A DNA stretch of 64,000 bases, taken from Mesorhizobium sp. 65-26. GTDB taxonomy: Bacteria > Pseudomonadota > Alphaproteobacteria > Rhizobiales > Rhizobiaceae. The stretch covers positions 639,914 to 703,913 of the forward strand of contig MKVL01000010.1 in assembly GCA_001899205.1 (NCBI GenBank). Reading direction: 5' to 3'. Every line of letters begins with the position of its first letter. The first letter of the stretch is position 1. The notes under the pieces are model-generated. The model was given only the letters and a program-made list of their open reading frames with translations. It did not search any database and had not been told where the DNA came from. Made by a program: the position numbers and the translations under genes. Below are positions 1 to 7,010 of the stretch, in pieces.

Positions 1-318
1 GGTAAATTCTGCCGGTTTGAAAGGTTTCGACACGTAGCTGAATTGCCACTCATTCTCGCGAGAATGGTAGTCTATTCGCAGGGTTTCACGATCGAATTCT
101 ATCGGATTGTTCACGCTTACAATCAGCGTGTGCATTGAGGTGAGGGCGTGGAACCTTTCCTCGCCATACTTGGTACGGATATGGCGAACCAGATCAACAA
201 CTGGCTCTTGGTCAAATGCATCTCGCGTGAGCAAGACGTAGAATTCTTCGATATCTGCCCACGGCCTGGGAGATGCGATGAGCGGCGTGTAGCTGTTTCT
301 TGGGTCGAAACTGCCCAT
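1..318 (-). CDS. Hypothetical protein, C-terminus cut by window edge
   Basis: An open reading frame runs on the minus strand from an ATG at 318 to the window edge without a stop (106 codons visible), so the C-terminus is missing. An in-frame TGA a few codons upstream limits the start to this ATG. The visible protein is soluble-looking and acidic, with no signal peptide; it begins MGSFDPRNSY and contains a Trp-Ala-Asp-Ile-Glu-Glu stretch near residue 21. I do not recognise the family. Base composition is visibly less GC-rich than the genes to its right, and third positions are not strongly G/C, which could mean transferred DNA. Strand and frame are fairly sure; function is unknown. Confidence 0.6.
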   Translation of the reverse strand, partial: MGSFDPRNSYTPLIASPRPWADIEEFYVLLTRDAFDQEPVVDLVRHIRTKYGEERFHALTSMHTLIVSVNNPIEFDRETLRIDYHSRENEWQFSYVSKPFKPAEFT

Positions 319-342
319 GCATTTGTTCCCGACGCTGCTCGG

Positions 343-1515
343 TCATAGTTTCCCCAGCAACTCCGCCGTCGGCCAGCCGTCCACCGGCAGGCCGAGCCGC
401 GTCTGCTCCTTGCGGATCGCCTCGCGCGTGTTGGTGCCGAGGATGCCGTCGACCGTGCCGACGTCATGGTCCCTGGCCTCGAGCTTGGTCTGCAGCGCCT
501 TCATCTGGTCGGCATTCAGCCCCGGCTCAGGACTGCGCGGGTCGAAGGGCGGCGCCCCGGCCAGCCGGGTGGCCAGTGTGGCCGCGGTCAGCGCATAGGT
601 GAAGGACTGGTTCCATTCTAGGTAGACGTCGAAGTTCTCGTAGGTGAGGAAGGCCGGTCCCTTCCGTCCCTGGGGCAGGGCAAGGCCGGCCTTCAGGCCG
701 TTGTCGCCCAGCGGCGAGCCGTCGGGCCGGGTCACGCCCCAGGCAGTCCACTGTGACAGCGGCAGCTTGTTGGTGCGCCCGGTCTGGTCCCATGGCATGT
801 TGTCGGGAACGCGTACTTCCTCGATCCAGGGCTGGTCGCGCTTCCAGCCGCGCGACAGGATCTTGTTGGCCGTGGTCATGATCACGTCCGGCACGCTGTT
901 CCTGAGGTCGACCTTGCCGTCGCCGTCGCCGTCGACGCCCTTGGCGAGATAGTCGGTCGGCAGGATCTGGGTCTGGCCGATCTCGCCGGCCCAGGCTCCC
1001 TTGACGTCGGCCGGTAGCACGCCGCGGTCGATAAGCTCGAGCAGCGGCACGAGCTGCGGGCGGAAGAGCTGCGGGCGCCGGCAGTCATGCGACAGCGTCA
1101 CCAGCGCCGAGAGCGTGTGGAAATCGCCCTGCACGGCGCCGAAATCGGTCTCCAGCGCCCAGAAGGCGGCGATCACCGCCGGCTGGACGCCGAACTGCTG
1201 GTCGGCGCGGGCAAAGACGTCGGCGTATTTCTTTAGGTTCGCGGCGCCCTGCTTCAGCCGGTAGGCCGAAATCATGCGGCCGGAGAATTCGGTGAAGGTC
1301 TGCGAAAAGACCCCCTGCGCGCGATCCCGCGCCAGCACCTTCGGATCGATGGTGGCGTCTTCCAGCGCGTCGAGGCCGACGGCGCCGACGCCGGCCGCCT
1401 TGGCTTCCGCCGCCACGCCCTGCTTCCAGGCTTCGAAGTCGCCGCCGCATTCCTGTGCCACCGCCGGCGCCGCCGTCAGCAGCAACGCCGCGAGAATTCC
1501 AGAGCGCAACCGCAT
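343..1515 (-). CDS. Lytic murein transglycosylase with C-terminal peptidoglycan-binding domain
   Basis: The 390-residue protein cleaves the MurNAc-GlcNAc bond of peptidoglycan non-hydrolytically in the periplasm (family knowledge: MltB-type SLT_2 fold). Residues 1-20 form a signal peptide ending APAVA. The SLT_2 domain covers about 25-310, with the catalytic Glu at about residue 122 in the motif AFWALETDFG. A PG_binding_1 domain occupies about 325-390 (repeated LQxKLxxxG and DGxxGxxT features). The longest reading frame starts at 1620, but the ATG at 1515 has a good Shine-Dalgarno (GGAAGGAA) and puts the signal peptide at the N-terminus. It transcribes away from the lysozyme gene region and towards the cut gene at the left edge. 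Confidence 0.9.
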   Translation of the reverse strand: MRLRSGILAALLLTAAPAVAQECGGDFEAWKQGVAAEAKAAGVGAVGLDALEDATIDPKVLARDRAQGVFSQTFTEFSGRMISAYRLKQGAANLKKYADVFARADQQFGVQPAVIAAFWALETDFGAVQGDFHTLSALVTLSHDCRRPQLFRPQLVPLLELIDRGVLPADVKGAWAGEIGQTQILPTDYLAKGVDGDGDGKVDLRNSVPDVIMTTANKILSRGWKRDQPWIEEVRVPDNMPWDQTGRTNKLPLSQWTAWGVTRPDGSPLGDNGLKAGLALPQGRKGPAFLTYENFDVYLEWNQSFTYALTAATLATRLAGAPPFDPRSPEPGLNADQMKALQTKLEARDHDVGTVDGILGTNTREAIRKEQTRLGLPVDGWPTAELLGKL

Positions 1516-1715
1516 CGCATTCCTTCCAGTGCCTGAGCGGTCGAGCACGCGCCCGTAGAACCGCAGCACATCAGCCTGTGTTACCGGCAATTGCGGACGC
1601 AAAACGGCGCATGACCGCAATTGTTCATGTCGAAGCGCTGCCTTGCATCGCCCCGGATTACCTGCGGTTGCATAAAAGCACCGACTTGCCCTGTCGAAAA
1701 GCAGGCGGCAGGCGT

Positions 1716-1802
1716 GGTGTCAACGGGTGTTCTGACGCAGCCTTCCGTTGGATACGGCTTTGCCGCCGTTGAACCGGTGTCAGCGGGTGTTCTGACGCAG
1801 CC
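1716..1802. repeat. 60-bp-period imperfect duplication at the 3' end of the GH25 gene
   Basis: Positions 1716-1742 and 1776-1802 are a 27-bp repeat with a single mismatch, exactly 60 bp apart. The right copy contains the last codons and stop of the lysozyme gene (protein end WLRQNTR). The left copy, beyond the stop, would encode RLRQNTR and a second stop in the same frame. Upstream codons also match weakly (FNGSEAAWNKW against FNGGKAVSNGR), suggesting an old duplication of about 20 codons. Confidence 0.75.
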
Positions 1803-2568
1803 ACTTGTTCCAGGCCGCCTCGCTGCCATTGAAGACGTTGATGTCGGACTTGCCCGTCATGCCCGGAACGATGCCGGTCCCGGTGTACTGCCAGAAGGTG
1901 AAGGGATGGCTGCCGTACTTCTCCCGCGGGTGGCCGGCGACGGAGCGCAGCCAGTAGGGATAGCCACGGAAGGTCGACAGGTTGTTGTCGTCGAAGAAGT
2001 CGACCGAGGTGTAGATGATCGGCTTCTTGCCGTAATGCCGCTCGACGATCTCCAGGAAGGTCGTCATCTCGCTGCGCACCGTCGCGGGATCGGGCCGCAA
2101 CCGGCAGGTCGGCGATTTCGGGTTCCATTCCATGTCGAGGACTGGCGGCATCGCCGAGCGCTCGCTGGGCACGTTCTTGATGAACCAGCGCGCCTGCACC
2201 GCGGCCGGCGTGCAGAAATAGAAGAAATGGTAGGCGGCGCGGGGAACGCCGGCAGACTTCGTACGCGCCCAGTGTTCGCTGAAATACTCGTCGAAGCGAT
2301 CGCCGCCCTCGGTCGCCTTGATGAAGGCGAAGGATATGCCGTTGGCCTTGGCGGTCGGCCAGTCGACAGAGGTCTGGTACTTGGAAACATCGGTGCCGTG
2401 GACGGCATAGTTCCAGGGAGCGCCGCTATCCCATTCATGCGGCTTGGAATCGGCGAAGCGCGGCGCGCGCACGGCCACCGTCGCCGACGGCGACACCGGC
2501 GAAAGATCGTCCACGGTCGAGCAGGCGCCCAGAAGCGTCAGCATGATGAGGGCCGCAAGACTGCGCAT
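1780..2568 (-). CDS. Glycoside hydrolase family 25 lysozyme, lipoprotein
   Basis: This 262-residue protein is predicted to hydrolyse the beta-1,4 MurNAc-GlcNAc bond of peptidoglycan. The N-terminus is a lipoprotein signal with lipobox LLGAC (lipid-modified Cys about residue 16). The GH25 barrel covers about 55-255. The first strand carries the HGTDVSKYQ motif (Asp60), and the DxE catalytic pair appears as VLDMEW (Asp145, Glu147). Start is the ATG at 2568, next to the divergent serine hydrolase gene. GH25 enzymes in Gram-negatives may be remodelling enzymes or secreted effectors; the lipobox suggests membrane attachment. The 3' end is followed by a 60-bp duplication of the last codons, annotated separately. 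Confidence 0.88.
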   Translation of the reverse strand: MRSLAALIMLTLLGACSTVDDLSPVSPSATVAVRAPRFADSKPHEWDSGAPWNYAVHGTDVSKYQTSVDWPTAKANGISFAFIKATEGGDRFDEYFSEHWARTKSAGVPRAAYHFFYFCTPAAVQARWFIKNVPSERSAMPPVLDMEWNPKSPTCRLRPDPATVRSEMTTFLEIVERHYGKKPIIYTSVDFFDDNNLSTFRGYPYWLRSVAGHPREKYGSHPFTFWQYTGTGIVPGMTGKSDINVFNGSEAAWNKWLRQNTR

Positions 2569-2888
2569 GGCATTCCCCGAGCCGGGTTCAGCCGGCCGCT
2601 GATGGGTCTTTGCACTGATGGCCTTCGCTTGCGCAGGGCCCCTCCGGACAGCCGCCCCACAGGGCCATCCGCCACGGCCGGGGCGCGTCGCAACGATGCG
2701 CGCCGGCTGCTGTTTGCTCGTCCATGTCGCTGCCCGTAACCGCTCCGGCTACCGCGCGACATCCATACGAGATCGCCCGATATGGTTGATAAACCGTTGA
2801 CGACGCTCGACAAGAGCCCTGATTTTGCGGAAGCAATGGCGGCAAATCGATGGCATAAACCAGGCTCGGAGAACCCGGAGGGGGAAAG
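2569..2888. other. Divergent intergenic region, lysozyme / serine hydrolase
   Basis: About 320 bp separate two divergent starts. A possible promoter for the right-hand gene is TTGACG near 2795 with TGATTT about 17 bp downstream; the match is modest. I see no convincing small gene: short open frames here lack Shine-Dalgarno sequences and codon bias. Confidence 0.4.
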
Positions 2889-4268
2889 ATGCGGGCTGTC
2901 GCGAAGTTCATCAAATGGCTGCTCGGCCTGGTGGTGCTGGCGGTTGCGGCGCTCTTCGTCTGGCTCTACGTCGCGCCGCCGGAACTGATCCGGGTCGGCT
3001 CGGGCTATTCGGCAAAGATCGTCTGCTCGAACGTCTTCATCGCCGGACGCGACCCGGGTGAGGTGCTGGCTGTCGACGTGCAGGCGCCCGGCCATCCGCT
3101 GCTGCGCCTGATGCGCGTCTCGGTCGACAAGAACAGGGGCCTGGTCTCGGCCGGCCTGTTCGGCGTGCTTGGCAAGAGCGTCGCCGTGGCACGCGACGGC
3201 CTGGGCTGCGCCTCCATTCCCGACGGCGATGCCGGCAGGGCGAGACGCTCCGTGCTGCACACAGCGGCTCCTGCTCCAGTGGCGGATGCGCTGTGGCCGG
3301 AGGGCGAGCGGGTCGACGCCTCGCAAGACCAGTCGGTCTCGCGGCTGCTCGACGACGCCGTGCTGACCGGTCCGGGCATGCGCGCGGTGGTGGTGGTCAA
3401 GAACGGCCGCATCGTCGGCGAACGCTACGGAGACGGTTTCTCCGCCAGGACGCCCTTGCTCGGCTGGTCGATGACCAAGACGGTCAATGCCGCGATTGTC
3501 GGCACGCTGGTCAAGGACGGCAAGATGGCGGTCGACAACAAGGGCCTGTTCCCGGCCTGGAAGGCCGACGGGCGCGCCGCCATCAGCCTCGCCGACATGA
3601 TGGCCATGTCGAGCGGACTGGAGTTCAACGAGGATTATGGTGACGTCGCCGACGTCACACGCATGCTCTACCTCGAATCCGATATGGCCGGCTTTGCCCA
3701 GGCCAAGCCGCTCAAGGACGAGGTCGGCAAGGTGTTTTCGTATTCGAGCGGTACGGCGGTGATGCTGTCGCGCCTGTGGCAGGACGCCGTCGGCGACAAG
3801 GCCAGGGCGCTGGCCTGGCCGAGGACGGTGCTGTTCGGGCCGCTCGGCATGAACAGCGCCGTGTTGGAGACCGACGAGCAGGGCACGTTCGTCGGTTCGT
3901 CCTATCTCTACGCCACGGGGCACGACTGGGCGCGCTTCGGCCAGTTTCTGCTGCAGGGCGGCGTCTGGAATGGCAACCAGATCCTGCCCGCCGGCTTCGT
4001 CGACTGGATGCGCGAGCCGGCCCCCGCCTCGAAGGTCTATGGCAAGGGCCAGCTTTGGATCGAAGGCCCCGGCGACGAGGAAAACCCAGGCGCCGGTGTC
4101 GCCGCCGGATTGCCCAAGGACACCTACTGGATGGAAGGACATGACGGGCAGACGATCGCCATCATTCCTTCGGAGCAGCTCGTGATCGTGCGGCTGGGGC
4201 TGACGCCGGCCAAGTTCGACTACCGCCCGCAGACGATGGTTTCGATGCTGGTAAAAGCGCTCCACTGA
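2889..4268 (+). CDS. Membrane-anchored serine hydrolase (beta-lactamase / class C PBP family)
   Basis: The 459-residue protein has one N-terminal membrane segment (about 8-28) and an extracytoplasmic serine hydrolase domain. The family nucleophile motif SxxK is present as SMTK at residues 194-197, and a YSS motif in FSYSSGTAVM near residue 285 corresponds to the YxN/YxS element. A C-terminal HDGQ near residue 417 stands where the KTG-type motif is expected. Such proteins are esterases, D-aminopeptidases or beta-lactamase-like enzymes; the substrate cannot be told. The ATG at 2889 has a strong GGAGGGGGAAAG ribosome site. It stands alone between divergent and co-directional genes. Confidence 0.85.
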   Translation: MRAVAKFIKWLLGLVVLAVAALFVWLYVAPPELIRVGSGYSAKIVCSNVFIAGRDPGEVLAVDVQAPGHPLLRLMRVSVDKNRGLVSAGLFGVLGKSVAVARDGLGCASIPDGDAGRARRSVLHTAAPAPVADALWPEGERVDASQDQSVSRLLDDAVLTGPGMRAVVVVKNGRIVGERYGDGFSARTPLLGWSMTKTVNAAIVGTLVKDGKMAVDNKGLFPAWKADGRAAISLADMMAMSSGLEFNEDYGDVADVTRMLYLESDMAGFAQAKPLKDEVGKVFSYSSGTAVMLSRLWQDAVGDKARALAWPRTVLFGPLGMNSAVLETDEQGTFVGSSYLYATGHDWARFGQFLLQGGVWNGNQILPAGFVDWMREPAPASKVYGKGQLWIEGPGDEENPGAGVAAGLPKDTYWMEGHDGQTIAIIPSEQLVIVRLGLTPAKFDYRPQTMVSMLVKALH

Positions 4269-4369
4269 CCTCCCGGCTCAAGCGGTTACACGAAAGTGTC
4301 TGGCCTCCCGGAGCCTTGGAACGGCATGATCCGCGCCGGCGAAGCCTCGCCGGCCGAAGGAGGACATGC

Positions 4370-4993
4370 ATGTCGTTCGACTATTGCCATCCGACCGCAC
4401 CCCACAAGAAACTGCGCATTCCCAACTGGTACGTATCGAGCCTGATGATGGATCGCGCGCTCGACGCGGTGGCGCGCCGGGTCAAGAAACTCGACCGCGA
4501 GCATGACATCCCCTATCTCGCCGGCTACTCGAAGGACGGCAAGACCATCTACATCGACCGGCACATGCCCAGCACCTGGCAGTACAAGGGGCGCACGATC
4601 GACACCGACCGCTTCCTGCTGCTTCACGAGGAGGTCGAGAAGACGTTGATCGACCAGCTCGACCTGCACTATCTGCATGCCCATCAGATCGCCACGCGGG
4701 CCGAGGAAGCTGCCGTGCGGGCCGCCAATATCTCCTGGCGCGACTACGACCGCTTCATGCAGAAATACGTGAAGACGATGGACGACGAGCGGCTGACCAA
4801 GGTGCCGGCCGACCTCGACCTCAAGCCCTATCGCAACGAGCATGACACGGATCTGCTGAAACGGATGGCCGCCGACGTGGAGAAAGGCACGCTGCCCGAA
4901 GGCACTGACGCGGACGCCCTGCATGCAGGGATCAAGGGGCAGCTGAGGGCGATCGCGGCTCACGGAGGTGCGACCAGGGCGATGCCTAAGTGA
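4370..4993 (+). CDS. Conserved-looking hypothetical protein
   Basis: A 207-residue cytoplasmic-looking protein without signal peptide or membrane segment. The longer frame starting at 4316 is replaced by the ATG at 4370, which has a perfect AGGAGG site. Features: an N-terminal His/Lys-rich stretch, a central helix containing LLLHEEVEKTLIDQL, and then HYLHAHQ about 20 residues on. This His/Glu-rich core could bind a metal, but it is not a standard HExxH motif, so no enzyme class is proposed. The gene converges on btaB with only 19 bp between the stops. Family not recognised. Confidence 0.7.
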   Translation: MSFDYCHPTAPHKKLRIPNWYVSSLMMDRALDAVARRVKKLDREHDIPYLAGYSKDGKTIYIDRHMPSTWQYKGRTIDTDRFLLLHEEVEKTLIDQLDLHYLHAHQIATRAEEAAVRAANISWRDYDRFMQKYVKTMDDERLTKVPADLDLKPYRNEHDTDLLKRMAADVEKGTLPEGTDADALHAGIKGQLRAIAAHGGATRAMPK

Positions 4994-5012
4994 GGCACGT
5001 CTACGCTTGGTT

Positions 5013-5672
5013 TCAGCGCGTCAGTTTCGCCAGCCAGGCATAGCCGCGATAAAGCGTTCTGAAACGAAAGGTTGCGCCCGTGCGCTGCGATTCCGATTCA
5101 AGCACGTCGCGCAGCGAGGCGCGCGGCTCGACGTGGAATTTCCGCAGCCAGCCGCGCAGCAGCGCGCGGAACCAGCGTGGCAGTCCTTCCTGCTGGCCGA
5201 AGTCGACGACATGCAGCGAGCCGCCGGGCGCCAGCGCGGCGAGCCCCGCGGCAACGGTTTTCTCCCAGCCAGGGATCATCGACAGCGAGTAGGAGACGAA
5301 GACGCGGTCGAACGCCGGCCGGCCGAACAATGCGCCGGCATCGAAGGCGGTTGCGTCGGCCCTTGCCAGCGTCACCCGTTCGGAAAGGCCGGCGCGGGCG
5401 ATGGCGGCCTGCGCCGTCTCCAGCATCTCGGCGGAGATGTCGAGGCCGAAGAAACGCGCCTCGGGATAGCGGCGGGCGGCAAGTATGATGTTGCGGCCCG
5501 TGCCGCAGCCGAGTTCCAGCACTGTGCCGCCGGCCGGCGCGTCGAGCTCGGCAATCAGCCGGTCGCGGCCGAGCAGGTAGTATTTGCGCGTCAGGTCGTA
5601 GATGTGGCGCTGCCAGCGATAGACACCGTCCATCAGCTCGGCATGGCTGGCCGGCAGCTCGGTCGCGCTCAT
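5013..5672 (-). CDS. btaB: Betaine-lipid N-methyltransferase BtaB
   Basis: A 219-residue class I SAM-dependent methyltransferase. SAM motif I is VLELGCGTGRN at residues 51-61, followed by FGLDIS (acidic loop). In the BtaA/BtaB pathway it methylates diacylglyceryl-homoserine three times to give the phosphorus-free membrane lipid DGTS. The identification rests on the fold plus strict coupling to btaA: the btaA stop and btaB start share ATGA at 5669-5672. As a stand-alone sequence it could be any small-molecule or lipid methyltransferase. It would be co-transcribed from the Pho-box promoter upstream of btaA. Confidence 0.87.
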   Translation of the reverse strand: MSATELPASHAELMDGVYRWQRHIYDLTRKYYLLGRDRLIAELDAPAGGTVLELGCGTGRNIILAARRYPEARFFGLDISAEMLETAQAAIARAGLSERVTLARADATAFDAGALFGRPAFDRVFVSYSLSMIPGWEKTVAAGLAALAPGGSLHVVDFGQQEGLPRWFRALLRGWLRKFHVEPRASLRDVLESESQRTGATFRFRTLYRGYAWLAKLTR

Positions 5673-6916
5673 GCGGAGCGCTTCACATATAGATGGAAGC
5701 CGCCATAGATCGCCGAACGATCACGCGCCGAGAATTCGCGCGAGGCTTCATCCTCATAGCTCCACTGGTCGAGCAGGGAGTTCGACAGGCGGCCCGGCAG
5801 CAGGCTGGGTTCGGCGGCGGTGCGGAAAATGACGCGCGCGCCTGCCGACGCGGTGCGGGTGATTTCGGTCCACAGCGCGTTGAGCTGGTCGTCGGTCATC
5901 CAGTCCTGGGCGTCGAGCAGCACGAAGCGGTCGAGCGAGCCGGCATCCTTGCTGGCGAGGAACTCGATCAGATTGGTGTGGCGGATGGCGACGCGGTCGA
6001 CATTGTCGCGGATCACCTTGTAATTGCGCTGTTCGAGATAGGCGGGCAGGGCGGCCTCGCCGGGCAGAGGATAGCGCCGCGCGAAAGCCTGCCAGGCGAA
6101 GTAGTTGTTCTCGATGGGGAAATCGCAGGCGAGCTTTTCCAGCCGCGCCTTCAATACGCTGGCCATGGTGCCGTCGCCGGAAGTGATCAGCGAATCATAC
6201 TGCGCCGGCGGAATGCCGAGGCCGAACAGCGAGGCCTTGCGCGAGGTGGCCCATTTCAGCAGCTTCTTGTCGAAGACGGGCGCCAGTTCCTCCTGGAAGA
6301 AGCGGCGCTGCTCGCCGATGTCCCTGGCCTTCATGATGCCGGCCGGATCGACACCGAAGAACTTCGCCGTGCGGTGGCCCATGGCGATGAACAGCCCAAG
6401 CAGACCCGTCTGGTAGAAATTGCGGTCGAAGACGGCGATGCGGCGGTGGCCGCGCCAGTTGCGCCGCTCCCAGTAGTGGCGGCTCACCGGGTCGAGATGC
6501 GGCGCGATGAAGCGGTCGTAGGCCTGGGAGTTGTGTGCTGTGCCGGCAGCGCCGAAAAAGCGGAACAGGTCAGCCTGCGACGGCAGGTGACGCACCGCCT
6601 CCAGCTTCATGCGGTTCAACGCGATGTGCGCCGCGTTGAGGTCGACGGCGTCGATGCTGGCCGGCGCGCGGGTGAGATAGGCTAGGATGTTGCAGCCGCC
6701 CGACGCGATCGTGACGATGCGATGGCCGGCGCCGAGCTGCATGGCTTCCATGTCGACATCGGGGTCTTCCCAGATCTGCGGGTAGACCAGGCCGGAAAAC
6801 AGGAAGGCGAAGAGCCGTTCGGAGATGCCGGCCTTGGACAGCGGGCGGTTCTGGTAGACGGCCTTTCCGACTTCCTTGCCTCGGCGATAAACGAGTTCTC
6901 CGGAAACATCCGACAT
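5669..6916 (-). CDS. btaA: S-adenosylmethionine:diacylglycerol 3-amino-3-carboxypropyltransferase BtaA
   Basis: The 415-residue protein belongs to the BtaA/DUF3419 family, which transfers the 3-amino-3-carboxypropyl group of SAM to diacylglycerol, the first step of DGTS synthesis. Motifs: GLVYPQIWEDP (about 42-52), SAM-binding IASGGCN (70-76) and VDLN (91-94), and the C-terminal LLDAQDWM region. The longest frame starts at an ATG at 6967, but that ATG lies inside a near-perfect Pho box with no ribosome site. The ATG at 6916, with GGGGAAT about 8 bp upstream, gives the usual BtaA length and is chosen here. Its position behind a Pho box fits known induction of betaine lipids by phosphate limitation. 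Confidence 0.93.
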   Translation of the reverse strand: MSDVSGELVYRRGKEVGKAVYQNRPLSKAGISERLFAFLFSGLVYPQIWEDPDVDMEAMQLGAGHRIVTIASGGCNILAYLTRAPASIDAVDLNAAHIALNRMKLEAVRHLPSQADLFRFFGAAGTAHNSQAYDRFIAPHLDPVSRHYWERRNWRGHRRIAVFDRNFYQTGLLGLFIAMGHRTAKFFGVDPAGIMKARDIGEQRRFFQEELAPVFDKKLLKWATSRKASLFGLGIPPAQYDSLITSGDGTMASVLKARLEKLACDFPIENNYFAWQAFARRYPLPGEAALPAYLEQRNYKVIRDNVDRVAIRHTNLIEFLASKDAGSLDRFVLLDAQDWMTDDQLNALWTEITRTASAGARVIFRTAAEPSLLPGRLSNSLLDQWSYEDEASREFSARDRSAIYGGFHLYVKRSA

Positions 6917-6965
6917 GGAAAGGTGATTCCCCGTTTGCGTTGGCGCAAGCGGGTATCCCAGCGTC

Positions 6966-6983
6966 ATGACAGGCCGGTGACAG
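6966..6983 (-). promoter_or_regulatory. Pho box (PhoB site) upstream of btaA
   Basis: On the minus strand the sequence is CTGTCAC-CGGC-CTGTCAT, 13 of 14 half-site bases matching the PhoB consensus of two CTGTCAT repeats 11 bp apart. A third degraded half-site follows the same 11-bp period at 6988-6994 (TTGACGT on the plus strand). The box ends about 50 bp before the btaA start at 6916, a sensible place for PhoB to replace the -35 contact. Confidence 0.85.
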
Positions 6984-7010
6984 GCTGTTGACGTTGAGTT
7001 GATGTGTCTC

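Noticed and set aside
1716-1802. CRISPR-like repeat unit
   Set aside because: Only two copies, coding in origin, with no spacers of constant length beyond the single 60-bp period.
6917-6967. ATG at 6967 as the btaA start
   Set aside because: It lies inside the Pho box, lacks a ribosome site, and makes the protein longer than usual.
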